From assembly GCF_035920345.1 (NCBI RefSeq), contig NZ_CP109149.1, forward strand, positions 8,618,001-8,682,000: a stretch of 64,000 nt of DNA, given 5' to 3'. This stretch comes from Nocardia vinacea. Its GTDB lineage: Bacteria > Actinomycetota > Actinomycetes > Mycobacteriales > Mycobacteriaceae. The position numbers were made by a program, and so were the translations under genes. The notes under the pieces are model-generated. The model was not told the origin of the DNA, did no database searches, and worked only from the letters and a program-made list of their open reading frames with translations. Shown piece after piece: positions 8,764-17,994 of the stretch (position 1 is its first letter; each line of letters starts with the position of its first letter).

Positions 8764-9417
8764 ATGGCTGCTCCCGTGTTGCTCGTCCTCGGTGCCGGTC
8801 CCGGCGTGGGGCTGTCCGTCGGCCGCCTTTTCGCGCGCGACGGGTATGTAGTGGTGCTGGCCTGTCGGCTCGGCGCGGAGGCCGAGCCGTTGGCGAAGGA
8901 ATTGCTGGGCGAAGGTTTCGATGCCGAAGGTGTCGGTGTGGATTTGGCCGATCCCGACGATGTCACTCGTATTGTGACCGAGGTGGGCGAGCGGCATGGG
9001 CGCATCGACGTGCTGCACTTCAACCCGAGCATCTTCCGGCAGGCTGATCCGCTGCGGTTGACGGTCGCGGAGTTGATCGAGGACTTCACGATCGGCGCCG
9101 CGGCGCTGCTGCCCGCGGTACAGGCCGCGCGGCCATTCTTCGCCGCCGGTGCGCGCGTGCTCGTCACGGGGAGTGCGGCGGCGGATAAGCCGTGGCATGA
9201 GGCGGCATCGCTCGGTGTGCAGAAGGCGGCGGTGCGCAATCTCGTCACCAGCCTGGACACCACCCTGGCGCCGCAGGGCTTCCGCGCCGTCGCGGTGCAG
9301 ATCAATGGTGTGCTCGGCGAAGGTGCGTTTACCCGGGAGCGGGTCGCCGCGGCGTTGCATGCCGCCGCCGTCCGCCCCCTCGACGATTGGACACCGCATG
9401 TGTCCTATAACGGCTGA
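8764..9417 (+). CDS. SDR-fold protein lacking the catalytic tyrosine
   Basis: The 217-residue Rossmann protein has the cofactor motif GAGPGVG (about 11-17) and an acidic strand end after GVGVDLAD. In the active site the conserved Ser (TGSAAA) and Lys (GVQKAA) are correctly spaced, but the position 13 after Ser, normally Tyr, is Leu. The residues NPS replace the usual NNAG. It may therefore be a binding protein or use altered chemistry. ATG at 8764 follows TATAC directly, so the transcript may be leaderless. It is upstream of, but not clearly joined to, the serine hydrolase. Confidence 0.8.
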   Translation: MAAPVLLVLGAGPGVGLSVGRLFARDGYVVVLACRLGAEAEPLAKELLGEGFDAEGVGVDLADPDDVTRIVTEVGERHGRIDVLHFNPSIFRQADPLRLTVAELIEDFTIGAAALLPAVQAARPFFAAGARVLVTGSAAADKPWHEAASLGVQKAAVRNLVTSLDTTLAPQGFRAVAVQINGVLGEGAFTRERVAAALHAAAVRPLDDWTPHVSYNG

Positions 9418-9543
9418 TCCGACAAGACATTCCGACCAACGACGCGCCAGCGCCGGATTCTCCTTCGACCAGAACGGGACCCGCGCGGGTGTCACCGTCC
9501 GCACCGAAGGACCGGCCGAGCGGGTCGCGACGAAGGAGGATGG

Positions 9544-10674
9544 ATGCGGCGGTTCAAGGTAACGACGGCTTTGGTTGCCGCACTGATGATTTCGGTGCTG
9601 CCGCATCTCGCGGCGTCCTCGGCGCAACCGGCCACAGTGCACCCCCAGGTGCTGCAAGCCAGGCTGGATGACCTGGTCCGTTCGGCTTTCGTGCCAGGGG
9701 GGCAGCTGGTTGTGACCGCCGACGGCGACGCGACTCAGATCAATAGCGGCGTCGGCGATCTCGCGACGGGCGCTCCGTTCCCGGATGACGCACAGGTTCG
9801 GATCGCCAGCAATACCAAGACATTCGTGGCGACCGTGGTGCTGCAGTTGGTGGGGGAGGGGCGAGTCGAGCTCGACGCTCCGGTCGAGCGTTATCTGCCC
9901 GGTGTGGTGCGCGGCCCCGGCGGCGACGGGAATCTGATCACCGTCCGAAATCTGTTGCAGCACACCAGCGGTATTCCGGACTATCTCCTTCGATTGGACT
10001 GGGGGTCCGTCGAGGCATTGCAGCGGTACCAAACCCCGGATCAGCTGATCCGACTCGGTTTGGATATGCCCGCGCTGTTTGCGCCCGGTTCGCGTTTCAG
10101 CTACTCCAATACCAATTACCTACTGGCCGGAAAGCTGATCGAGCAGGTCACGGGACGGCCGCTAGGTGTCGAGGTGACCTCCCGGATCCTGGTCCCGCTG
10201 GATCTCCAAGACACCTATTGGCCCGCATTCCCGCAGGAGAACGTGATTCGCGGTCCACACCCGCGCGCATATCAGATCTTCAACGGTGCCCAGGTCGACA
10301 TAACCGATATCGACCCGGGCTGGGGCCTGGCCGATGGCGCGCTCGTCTCCACCGATGCCGACCTGAACCGCTTCTTCACCGCCCTCCTCTCCGGAAAACT
10401 GCTGCGCCCAACCGAACTCGCCGAAATGCAGCACACCATCCAGGGCGCCGACCCAGCCCTCCCCGACGATGTCGGCCTCGGCCTGTACCACCGCACCAAC
10501 GCCTGCGGCATCGATATCTGGAGCCACGGCGGCGCCATGGACGGCTTCTTCGTCTTCGGCGGCTACACCCCCGCCCGCTCGATAACCGTCAGCCTCAACC
10601 AAGTCCCGCCCCTGTTCGGCCTCGGCTACAAGGGCGCCATGGACAACCTGGTAGACGCCGCCTTCTGCGGGTGA
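9544..10674 (+). CDS. Secreted serine hydrolase, class C beta-lactamase/D-Ala-D-Ala carboxypeptidase fold
   Basis: The 376-residue protein has a signal peptide (MRRFKVTTAL, hydrophobic core, Ala-Ser-Ala region around 27). The penicillin-binding fold motifs are present: SNTK (Ser89 and Lys92), YSN at 187-189 and HGG near 322. Members hydrolyse peptidoglycan peptides, beta-lactams or esters outside the membrane, and this type is common in Streptomyces and Nocardia as R61-like carboxypeptidases. AGGAGG just before the ATG supports the start. It converges with the DUF8020-like gene. Confidence 0.9.
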   Translation: MRRFKVTTALVAALMISVLPHLAASSAQPATVHPQVLQARLDDLVRSAFVPGGQLVVTADGDATQINSGVGDLATGAPFPDDAQVRIASNTKTFVATVVLQLVGEGRVELDAPVERYLPGVVRGPGGDGNLITVRNLLQHTSGIPDYLLRLDWGSVEALQRYQTPDQLIRLGLDMPALFAPGSRFSYSNTNYLLAGKLIEQVTGRPLGVEVTSRILVPLDLQDTYWPAFPQENVIRGPHPRAYQIFNGAQVDITDIDPGWGLADGALVSTDADLNRFFTALLSGKLLRPTELAEMQHTIQGADPALPDDVGLGLYHRTNACGIDIWSHGGAMDGFFVFGGYTPARSITVSLNQVPPLFGLGYKGAMDNLVDAAFCG

Positions 10675-10730
10675 GGGAGTCAGTTCTGCGGCACGGCTGG
10701 TCGAGGTCGACCGAATGGCCGGTGGTGGAA

Positions 10731-11534
10731 CTACTTCGGTGCGGGCGGCGCGGGTTGGGTCGTCGTCTTGTCCGCGAACCGGGTGGTGCCGTCCGGAGCC
10801 ACCATCGTGTTGGCGTAATCCACCCCGGAGGCGATCAGGACCGGTCCGCCCACGACGATCGTGCCGATGATCCCGCCGAGCGCCGCACCGGTGGTCAAGC
10901 CGAGGATGCAACCCGCGGCAATGGTGGCGACACATCCGACGACCGCGCCTATGGCAGTGCCGACAAAGCCGCCGACCGCCGTGGCCAGACCGAACTGGGT
11001 GGCGAATTCATTGCGGGCGCGGTTGTTTTCGGTCATCGATGCCACCGGCTTGACGGCCAGTGGCTGCGAGATGTCGAGTCCGGCGGGCTTCTGCGGTGCC
11101 AGTTCCAGTACCGTGCCATCCTTTTCGACCACCGGCTTGACCGGTATGTCGGTATCGGCGACCCGGAACCGCAGCGGCAGTGTCAGGACGAGGTGGCCGT
11201 CGGTATCGGCCAGATCGACGACATCGACCACATCGGCGATATCGGCGGCCTTGCCGTCCTTATCGACCAACGTGCCGTCCTTGTCGACCAGCCGTCCGTC
11301 GCCACCCGCCGCGAGCTCGCTTTCCGCCGCCTTGGAAAGGGTGAAGGTGCCGCCACGCACGCTGGCAACGACCGTTTTGTCGACTAGCTTGACCGAGTAA
11401 GTGATGTCCTGCCGCGCGGGTTCGGCGACCGGCTCGGCATGCGAGACTCCGGCGCCCAAGGTCACGGCACCGATGACAAGGATCGCCGCCGCAGTGCTAT
11501 CGCAAAGCTTCATTCGGGTATTCCGTTCCGTCAT
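10731..11534 (-). CDS. Secreted DUF8020-like protein with glycine-rich membrane-active C-terminus
   Basis: The 267-residue protein has a signal peptide ending near VSHAEP. A beta-rich domain follows, containing an internal near-repeat (LVDKDGTLVDKDG) and an aspartate-rich stretch. Residues about 165-235 are a glycine/alanine-rich hydrophobic region with two Cys and GxxxG spacing, as in many Nocardia secreted proteins of unknown role. The match to DUF8020 is from memory of the family pattern and is not certain. ATG at 11534 was chosen; ATG at 11513 is equally possible and better spaced from GGAACGGA. Function unknown. Confidence 0.7.
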   Translation of the reverse strand: MTERNTRMKLCDSTAAAILVIGAVTLGAGVSHAEPVAEPARQDITYSVKLVDKTVVASVRGGTFTLSKAAESELAAGGDGRLVDKDGTLVDKDGKAADIADVVDVVDLADTDGHLVLTLPLRFRVADTDIPVKPVVEKDGTVLELAPQKPAGLDISQPLAVKPVASMTENNRARNEFATQFGLATAVGGFVGTAIGAVVGCVATIAAGCILGLTTGAALGGIIGTIVVGGPVLIASGVDYANTMVAPDGTTRFADKTTTQPAPPAPK

Positions 11535-11694
11535 CAGAGGTTTGGCTCTCCGCACCGCCCACGCAGGCTCGACTCTCCCGCTCGGGATGTTCCCCCGTTG
11601 AAATCTACTCACATGTGCGGCAAGGAGATCGAGGGGAGCCTAGCCGAGCCTGCGGTGCGAAGCGACCTTATTCGGGACGAAAAATCGATGCCAG

Positions 11695-13152
11695 CTATGA
11701 CACGGTTACTTCCTCCGGTGTGTCGACCTGCGGCGTGGGCCGTGTCCGCAGCAGTGCCAACCCGAGTAGTGCGGCGGCGATGCTGAAGCCCGCACTGATC
11801 CAGGCACCGATCGACATGGCATCGGTGAATGCTTCCTTGGCCGGTTCGACATATCCGAGTTGGAATGCGGCGCCGATGGATTCACGTGCGGCAGCGGGTG
11901 CGTCATCGGGCATATGCGACGTGAACACACCGGCCAGTACGCTACCCAAGATCGCGATGCTGATCGCCATGCCGACCTGCTGCAACGTGTCGTTCATGGC
12001 CGAGCCGACGCCCGCATGCTGGAGCGGAATGGCGCTCATGATCGCGGCATACGCGGCCGGACCTGCCAGACCGCCGCCGATCCCCATGACCAGCATGCTG
12101 CCCAGCACCGCGAAATATCCGGAACCGACGGCCAGGATTGCGAACGCCCCGCCCATGACGAGCAGACCGGCGACGATGAGCGTCTTATTGCTCAACTTCT
12201 TGCCCAGCGTCGCGCCGAGACCGTTGCACACCGCGGCGGCCACCGCATACGGCAGCAGGGCCAGACCCGCCTTCATCGGCCCGTAGCCGAGTACGAACTG
12301 CAGGTACTGGGTGAGCATCAGCATGATCGCGCCCATACCGAATACCATCAGCAGCAGCGTGCAGCAGGTGCCGGTGAAATCGCGATTGCGGAACACCGCC
12401 AGCGGCAGCATCGGATGCGCCGACCGGCTCTCCCAGACCACGAATGCCAGCCCCGTGACGACGGCGAGTCCGATCATCGGGATATTCCACTCGCGCTCGA
12501 TGATCACGTAGACCGTCGAGGTGAGCGCGACGATGGACAGCAGCACGCCGATCAGATCGACCGGTCGCTGCTCACCGGTGGATTCCGGCATCAGAACCAG
12601 GGCGGCGACAATCGCGAGCACCGCGACCGGGATATTGAGCAGGAACACCGAACCCCACCAATAGTGCTGCAGCAGCAGGCCGCCCAGCGTCGGTCCGAGG
12701 ACGATGCCGACCATCGATACGGTGGACCAGGCCGCCATCGCCTTGCGCCGCTCATCCTCGGCAAAGGTGGTCATCAGAATGGACAGGGTCGACGGCATGA
12801 GCAGCGAACCGCCGACGCCCATCAGGGCGCGCGCGCCGACCACCTGCCACGGCTCGGTCGCCAACACTGCCGCGAGCGATGCCGCGCCGAACAGTGCCAG
12901 CCCGAGCACCAGCATGCGCCGCCGCCCGAACCGGTCGGACAGGCTGCCCGCGGTGAGCAACAGTCCAGCGAAGACGAGGACGTAGGCGTCGAGGATCCAC
13001 TGGACGTCCGACGGCGTCGCGTCGAGTTCCCGGATCAAAGACGGAATGGCGATATTGAGCACAGTGCCATCGATCATCAGCACCAGCAGAGACAGACAGA
13101 GGACCCCCAGAATCCACCAGCGGCGAGGATCTCGTACAACGTTCGATTCCAC
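11695..13152 (-). CDS. MFS drug exporter, DHA2 (14-TM, EmrB/QacA) family
   Basis: The 485-residue integral membrane protein shows motif D1-like LMIDGTVLNIAIPS, motif A (GSLSDRFGRRRML) after helix 2, and motif C-like LGPTLGGLL in helix 5, with about 14 hydrophobic segments. Such proteins export cationic or amphipathic drugs using the proton gradient. GTG at 13152 is chosen because upstream sequence runs through the operator and the divergent TetR gene. It is transcribed away from the TetR gene with a perfect palindrome between them, so repression by that TetR is likely. It ends near a short gap before the DUF8020-like gene. Confidence 0.92.
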   Translation of the reverse strand: MESNVVRDPRRWWILGVLCLSLLVLMIDGTVLNIAIPSLIRELDATPSDVQWILDAYVLVFAGLLLTAGSLSDRFGRRRMLVLGLALFGAASLAAVLATEPWQVVGARALMGVGGSLLMPSTLSILMTTFAEDERRKAMAAWSTVSMVGIVLGPTLGGLLLQHYWWGSVFLLNIPVAVLAIVAALVLMPESTGEQRPVDLIGVLLSIVALTSTVYVIIEREWNIPMIGLAVVTGLAFVVWESRSAHPMLPLAVFRNRDFTGTCCTLLLMVFGMGAIMLMLTQYLQFVLGYGPMKAGLALLPYAVAAAVCNGLGATLGKKLSNKTLIVAGLLVMGGAFAILAVGSGYFAVLGSMLVMGIGGGLAGPAAYAAIMSAIPLQHAGVGSAMNDTLQQVGMAISIAILGSVLAGVFTSHMPDDAPAAARESIGAAFQLGYVEPAKEAFTDAMSIGAWISAGFSIAAALLGLALLRTRPTPQVDTPEEVTVS

Positions 13153-13172
13153 TCGAACACCGTACGATAGAA

Positions 13173-13187
13173 TCGCACAATGTGCGA
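13173..13187. promoter_or_regulatory. Palindromic operator between divergent MFS and tetR genes
   Basis: TCGCACA-A-TGTGCGA is a perfect 7-base inverted repeat lying 21 bases before the MFS start and 19 bases before the chosen tetR start. Size, symmetry and position match a TetR-family operator controlling both genes. Confidence 0.7.
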
Positions 13188-13205
13188 GAGAATTATGCTG
13201 GCCCT

Positions 13206-13907
13206 GTGACAAAGCAGCAGTTCTCCTCGGTGTGGACCCGCGAGCCGCGCCAACCGAAGGCGGCCGGACTGCGCCGCGACCAGATCGTCGCCGCCGCAAT
13301 CGAGGTATTGGACGCCGACGGGCTCGGCGCGCTGAGCATGCGAAAGCTCGGCGCGAAACTCGATGCGGGCGCGACCAGCCTCTACTGGCATGTCGCGAAT
13401 AAGGATGAACTGCTCGAACTGGTCCTCGACGAGATCTGGGGGCTGGTGCGAATTCCGGATCCGGACCAGGCCTCGTGGCGTGAGGTCGTCACGACCTACG
13501 CCTACAACTTCCGGCTCACCATGCTCGACCACACCTGGGTGACCACCTTGATCGGCTCCCTGCCGAGCGTCGGCCCGAAGGCCTTCGAACTCAGTGATCG
13601 ACTGCGCCGCAGCTTCATCGGCGCCGGATTCACCGGCATCGATATCTACCTCGCGAGTAGCACCGTGACGAGTTATGTACTCGGGCAGGTCATCCCGGAG
13701 ATCACTGCGGCGAAGGCATTCGGCGACAAGGGTTTCGACAAGGAGATGGTGCTCGACGTCATGGATGAGCTCGCCTCCGGGTATCCGGAGATGCTCGCCG
13801 ACTACCGGAACATGCAACCCGCCGATTATCAGACCGCCCGCGCGATGGCCTTCGATTTCGGTCTGCTCTGCGTCATGGACGGTCTGGAATCACGGCTGCG
13901 CAAGTGA
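13206..13907 (+). CDS. TetR-family regulator, probable repressor of the divergent MFS exporter
   Basis: The 233-residue protein begins MTKQQFSSVW; the helix-turn-helix lies at about 22-70 (DQIVAAAIEVLDADGLGAL, then SMRKLGAKLDAGATSLYWH). The LYWHVANKDELLELVLDEI sequence is typical of the TetR/TetR_C class that responds to drugs. GTG at 13206 is preferred over GTG at 13182, which lies inside the operator. No clear ribosome binding site is seen, so a leaderless or near-leaderless transcript is possible. Confidence 0.88.
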   Translation: MTKQQFSSVWTREPRQPKAAGLRRDQIVAAAIEVLDADGLGALSMRKLGAKLDAGATSLYWHVANKDELLELVLDEIWGLVRIPDPDQASWREVVTTYAYNFRLTMLDHTWVTTLIGSLPSVGPKAFELSDRLRRSFIGAGFTGIDIYLASSTVTSYVLGQVIPEITAAKAFGDKGFDKEMVLDVMDELASGYPEMLADYRNMQPADYQTARAMAFDFGLLCVMDGLESRLRK

Positions 13908-13989
13908 CCCCTCGGGAATAGATGGCGATACCGCCCTGTTGGTTGCCATATCCACCAAATAGGTGTCAGACTTTCCGAGAGGAGGCGTA

Positions 13990-15087
13990 GTGCAGTTCGG
14001 AATCTTCACGGTGGGCGATGTGACGGTCGACCCGACGACGGGTCGGGCCCCGACCGAGCACGAGCGCGTCAAGGCGATGGTCGCGATCGCGCGCAAGGCC
14101 GAAGAGGTCGGCCTGGATGTATTCGCCACCGGCGAGCATCACAACCCGCCCTTCGTGCCGTCGTCGCCGACCACGATGCTCGGCTATATCGCGGCGCAGA
14201 CCGAGCGGCTGCAGCTGTCGACGGCGACCACACTCATCACCACCAATGATCCGGTGAAGATCGCCGAGGACTTCGCCATGCTGCAGCATCTGGCCGACGG
14301 TCGCGTCGATCTGATGCTCGGCCGCGGCAATACCGGTCCGGTCTACCCGTGGTTCGGCAAGGATATTCGCGAAGGCATCCCGCTGGCGATCGAGAACTAC
14401 CATCTGCTGCACCGGCTTTGGCGCGAGGATGTGGTCGACTGGGAAGGCCGATTCCGTACTCCGTTGCAGGCGTTCACCGCAACGCCGCGACCGCTGGACG
14501 GCGTACCGCCGTTCGTCTGGCACGGGTCGATCCGCAGTCCGGAAATCGCCGAGCAGGCCGCCTATTACGGCGACGGCTTCTTCGCGAACAATATCTTCTG
14601 GCCGAAGGAGCACTTCCAGCGCCTGATCGAGCTGTATCGGCGCCGCTTCGAGCATTACGGCCACGGCTCCGCCGACCAGGCCATTGTCGGCCTCGGCGGA
14701 CAGGTGTTCATGCGCAAGAACTCTCAGGACGCGGTGCGCGAATTCCGGCCCTACTTCGACAATGCGCCGGTCTACGGCCACGGCCCGTCGCTCGAGGATT
14801 TCACCGAGCAGACGCCGCTGACCGTCGGCAGTCCACAGCAGGTCATCGAAAAGACCATGACGTTCCGGGAAAGCTTCGGCGACTACCAGCGACAGCTGTT
14901 CCTGATGGATCACGCGGGTCTACCGTTGAAAACGGTGCTGGAGCAACTCGATCTGCTCGGTGCGGAGGTAGTTCCGGTGCTGCGCAAGGAGTTCGACGCA
15001 CTGCGTCCGGCCCATGTCCCGGATGCGCCGACTCATGCGTCATTGGTCGCGGCTCGTGCCCAGGACAGCGCCGTGGAGGTCCGGTGA
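13990..15087 (+). CDS. LLM-class flavin-dependent oxidoreductase (luciferase-like)
   Basis: The 365-residue protein has the bacterial luciferase-like TIM-barrel pattern: FGIFTVGD at the N-terminus, EEVGLDVFATGEHH, the LSTATTLITTNDPVKIAEDFAMLQ segment (in part) and the LMLGRGNTG phosphate-binding loop. These enzymes use FMNH2 or F420; the cofactor cannot be told here. GTG at 13990 is chosen because GAGAGGAGG sits 5-6 bases upstream, rather than the frame start at 13963. It lies alone between tetR and yceI. The substrate is unknown. Confidence 0.88.
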   Translation: MQFGIFTVGDVTVDPTTGRAPTEHERVKAMVAIARKAEEVGLDVFATGEHHNPPFVPSSPTTMLGYIAAQTERLQLSTATTLITTNDPVKIAEDFAMLQHLADGRVDLMLGRGNTGPVYPWFGKDIREGIPLAIENYHLLHRLWREDVVDWEGRFRTPLQAFTATPRPLDGVPPFVWHGSIRSPEIAEQAAYYGDGFFANNIFWPKEHFQRLIELYRRRFEHYGHGSADQAIVGLGGQVFMRKNSQDAVREFRPYFDNAPVYGHGPSLEDFTEQTPLTVGSPQQVIEKTMTFRESFGDYQRQLFLMDHAGLPLKTVLEQLDLLGAEVVPVLRKEFDALRPAHVPDAPTHASLVAARAQDSAVEVR

Positions 15088-15211
15088 TCTCGGAATTCGC
15101 CGACCCGACCTGATTCCCCGGTGCAACGGCGCACCGATCTTGTAGTGCCAGAACTGAATACTCGTTCGATATACAAGTAATTGAAAAATCAACCATATGA
15201 GGAGACCCGCA

Positions 15212-15760
15212 ATGTCGACCACCACCGCCAAGGATCTGACCGCAGGCACCTGGGTCATCGATCCCGCCCACTCCACCCTCGGCTTCACCGTGCGTCACCT
15301 GATGGTCAGCAAGGTCCGCGGTCGCTTCGCCGACTTCTCCGGCAAGCTGGTCATCAACGAAGACGGCACTGCCTCGGCCGAGGCCGAGATCCTGGTCGAG
15401 TCGGTGACCACCGACAACGAGCAGCGCGACGCGCACCTGCGCACCGCCGACTTCTTCCACGCCGCCGACTTCCCGGTGGCCACCTTCAAGTCGACGGGAT
15501 TCCGCATCAATGGCGAGGATTTCGTCGTCGACGGTGAGTTCACCATCCGCGGCACCACCCGCCCGGTCACCCTCGATGTCGAATTCCTGGGCGTCAACCC
15601 CGGTATGGGCCAGGGCCCGGTCGCCGGTTTCGAGGCCAAGACCGTCATCAACCGTCGCGACTTCGGCATCACCATCGATATGCCGCTGCCCGACGGCGGC
15701 GCGGTGATCGGCGACAAGATCACCCTCATCCTGGAGATCGAGCTCGGCCTCCAGGCCTGA
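15212..15760 (+). CDS. YceI-family lipocalin-like polyisoprenoid-binding protein
   Basis: The 182-residue protein has the YceI pattern: GTWVIDPAHSTLGFTVRHLM at 11-30, VRGRFADFSG, ESVTTDNEQRDAHLRTADFF and the RGTTRPVTLDVEF strand. There is no signal peptide, as in many actinobacterial members, so it is likely cytoplasmic. YceI folds bind isoprenoids or other long lipids; the role is often stress-linked but not defined. ATG at 15212 follows GAGGAG at the proper distance. A GC-rich hairpin terminates the gene. Confidence 0.93.
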   Translation: MSTTTAKDLTAGTWVIDPAHSTLGFTVRHLMVSKVRGRFADFSGKLVINEDGTASAEAEILVESVTTDNEQRDAHLRTADFFHAADFPVATFKSTGFRINGEDFVVDGEFTIRGTTRPVTLDVEFLGVNPGMGQGPVAGFEAKTVINRRDFGITIDMPLPDGGAVIGDKITLILEIELGLQA

Positions 15761-15781
15761 TCAGGACCGACGTAGTGCTTT

Positions 15782-15816
15782 CGCCGCCGCCCGGGGTCAG
15801 CAACCGGGCGGCGGCG
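15782..15816 (+). terminator. GC-rich hairpin after yceI
   Basis: CGCCGCCGCCCGG and CCGGGCGGCGGCG pair perfectly over 13 bases around a 9-base loop, 21 bases after the YceI stop and just before the sirtuin start. No T-tract follows. It is likely the end of the yceI transcript. Confidence 0.75.
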
Positions 15817-15831
15817 CTTACTCTGAATTCC

Positions 15832-16683
15832 ATGTCCAGATTCGACGCCCTCGCTATCGAGCGGTTGTGCGGGCTGCTGGCGGGGCGGCGGGTTGCGGTG
15901 CTGACGGGGGCCGGGGTGTCGACCGACAGTGGGATTCCGGATTATCGAGGGCCGGGGTCGCCGTCGCGGACTCCGATGACGTATCAGCAGTTCGTGGGGG
16001 ATGCGGCGTTTCGGCAGCGGTATTGGGCGCGCAACCATATCGGGTGGCGGGCCATGGACGGGTCACGGCCGAATGCGGCGCATCGGGCGTTGGCGCGGTT
16101 GGAGCGGGCGGGCATTGTGTCCGGGCTGATCACGCAGAATGTCGATCTGCTGCATACGAAAGCGGGTCATCGGCGGGTCATCGATCTGCACGGGACCTAT
16201 GCGCGGGTGCGGTGCCTCGGCTGCGAGGCGCTGATCTCTCGGATGACTTTGGCCGAGCGGTTGGAGGCGGCGAATCCGGGTTTCGCGGCGTCGGCGACTG
16301 CTACCGGGGTGGAGGTGGCTCCCGATGCCGATGCGGTGGTCGCCGATACCGCGAATTTCCGGATGGTGGACTGCGCGCGCTGCGGCGGCATGCTCAAGCC
16401 GGACATCGTGTACTTCGGGGAGAACGTCCCCAAGGAGCGCGTCGCCACCGCGTTCGAAATGGTCGAGGCGGCGGACGCGCTGCTGGTGGCGGGATCGTCG
16501 TTGACGGTGATGTCCGGGCTGCGGTTCGTGCGATATGCGGCGAAACAGGGCAAGCCGGTCGCCATCGTGAACCGCGGCCGGACCCGAGGTGATGAACTCG
16601 CCACGCTCACCGTCGATGCCGGGTGCGCGGATGTGCTGACCGCGCTGGCAGATTCCCTTGGTGCCGAGCGCGTTCCCGTCTGA
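15832..16683 (+). CDS. Sir2-family NAD-dependent protein deacylase (class II-like sirtuin)
   Basis: The 283-residue protein has the NAD-binding GAGVSTDSGIPDYRG (26-40), TQNVD, catalytic His120 in LHGTY and four zinc Cys at about 128, 131, 181 and 184 (CLGC and CARC). Between the Cys pairs lies a long Ala-rich insert. The GSSLTV motif contacts NAD. It removes acetyl or longer acyl groups from lysines using NAD. ATG at 15832 is chosen; an upstream frame extension falls within the yceI terminator. It converges with ppnP, with only about five bases between the stops. Confidence 0.92.
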   Translation: MSRFDALAIERLCGLLAGRRVAVLTGAGVSTDSGIPDYRGPGSPSRTPMTYQQFVGDAAFRQRYWARNHIGWRAMDGSRPNAAHRALARLERAGIVSGLITQNVDLLHTKAGHRRVIDLHGTYARVRCLGCEALISRMTLAERLEAANPGFAASATATGVEVAPDADAVVADTANFRMVDCARCGGMLKPDIVYFGENVPKERVATAFEMVEAADALLVAGSSLTVMSGLRFVRYAAKQGKPVAIVNRGRTRGDELATLTVDAGCADVLTALADSLGAERVPV

Positions 16684-16688
16684 CCAGC

Positions 16689-17000
16689 TCAGCCGTAGTG
16701 GCAGACGTAGTGCAGCGTCGTAAGCACCTCGATCTCGAATGAGCTGTTGCCCGGCACCGAGAACGATTCGCTGTCGCGGTAGGTCACGGCTTCGGTCTCG
16801 CCGGCCAGGGTGACCCTGCACTCGCCCTGGATCAGCTCCATGATCTCCGGCTCGACCGTATTGAACGTCAGGGTGGACGGCAGGATGACGCCGACCGACT
16901 TCGCGGTGCCATCGGCCAGCTCGATGCTGTGGCTGATGCACTTGCCGTCGAAGTACACATTGGCCTTCTTGGCCACACTGACGTTCTCGAACCGCGTCAT
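16689..17000 (-). CDS. ppnP: Pyrimidine/purine nucleoside phosphorylase PpnP (YaiE/DUF1255 family)
   Basis: The 103-residue cupin-fold protein matches PpnP over its full length: [40 protein letters not shown] and the [14 protein letters not shown]-terminal strand. The family phosphorolyses nucleosides to base and ribose-1-phosphate in the cytoplasm, part of nucleoside salvage. It is divergent from the DUF72 gene with a 66-base intergenic region. Confidence 0.92.
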   Translation of the reverse strand: MTRFENVSVAKKANVYFDGKCISHSIELADGTAKSVGVILPSTLTFNTVEPEIMELIQGECRVTLAGETEAVTYRDSESFSVPGNSSFEIEVLTTLHYVCHYG

Positions 17001-17066
17001 GATCTCTTTCCCGAGGTGCCGGAGGTGGAGCCGTCAGCGTACGCGACGTGCGTTAGCGTCCCTGTC

Positions 17067-17906
17067 ATGCGGCTTCACGTGGGATGTGCGATGTGGACGC
17101 ACGCGGCATGGCAGGAATATCAACCGGTTCCGGCCGAGCGGTTGCGGCATTACGCCTCGTGGTGCACCGCGGTGGAAGGCAATACGACTTTCTACGCGAC
17201 GCCGACACGCAACACGGTGGAGTCGTGGGCGAAGCAGACCGGTCCCGACTTCCGCTTCGTCGTCAAACTGCCGAAGCCGATCACGCACGAGCGCAGGCTG
17301 CACGGTGCGGAGGCCGAATTGCGCGCCTTCCTGGATGCGATGGCGCCGCTCGGCCCGCGCATCCATGCGCTGTGGGTGCAGTTGCCGGGATCGTTCGGTC
17401 CGACCGATCTCGGGACGTTGGCCGGATTCCTGCGCGCGCTGCCCGACTCGTACCGGTCCGCCGTCGAGGTCCGGCATCCCGCATTCTTCGAAAATGACAG
17501 CGCCGCAAGTCAATTGGAGCAGGTGCTCGCGCGCGTGGGTGCCGAATGGGTGCCCTTCGACACCACTTTGCTTTTCGAAGGACCCGCCGAGAGCGCCGCG
17601 GAGGCCGAGGCGCGGGCGAAGAAACCGCGTGTGCCGCGCCGCACGCGAGCGCTCACCGAATTCCCGATCGTCCGCTATCACGGCCGCGATTCCGTTGATC
17701 GCACGGTTGCCGGCTGGCAGCCGTGGCTCGACATCGTCATCGCATGGCTGCGCGAGGGCCGCTCGCCAACGGTTTTCATCCACACCCCGGACAACGCCTC
17801 CTCCTTGCACCTCGCCCGCCGCTTCCACGACGAGGCCCGCGCCCGCCTGCCCGAACTCGAGCCGCTGCCCGAACCCATTCCGACCGAGCCGATGACTTTG
17901 TTCTGA
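17067..17906 (+). CDS. DUF72 family protein
   Basis: The 279-residue protein opens with MRLHVGCAMWTHAAW and carries VEGNTTFYATPTRNTVESWA, FRFVVKLPKPITHERRL and the VEVRHPAFF strand of the DUF72 TIM-barrel family, found near nucleases in some genomes but biochemically undefined. It includes a basic, Ala-rich insert around 170-190 before the YHGRD motif. ATG at 17067 is chosen from the family N-terminus. The longer open frame upstream overlaps ppnP and is not coding. Confidence 0.9.
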   Translation: MRLHVGCAMWTHAAWQEYQPVPAERLRHYASWCTAVEGNTTFYATPTRNTVESWAKQTGPDFRFVVKLPKPITHERRLHGAEAELRAFLDAMAPLGPRIHALWVQLPGSFGPTDLGTLAGFLRALPDSYRSAVEVRHPAFFENDSAASQLEQVLARVGAEWVPFDTTLLFEGPAESAAEAEARAKKPRVPRRTRALTEFPIVRYHGRDSVDRTVAGWQPWLDIVIAWLREGRSPTVFIHTPDNASSLHLARRFHDEARARLPELEPLPEPIPTEPMTLF

Positions 17907-17994
17907 ATATCTCGAATAAGTAACGATTCCGAATGTGTGCTCGGATAGACTGGAGGGTGTTGCCGCATTAGTGCCGAGCACGATGGAGGAACCG

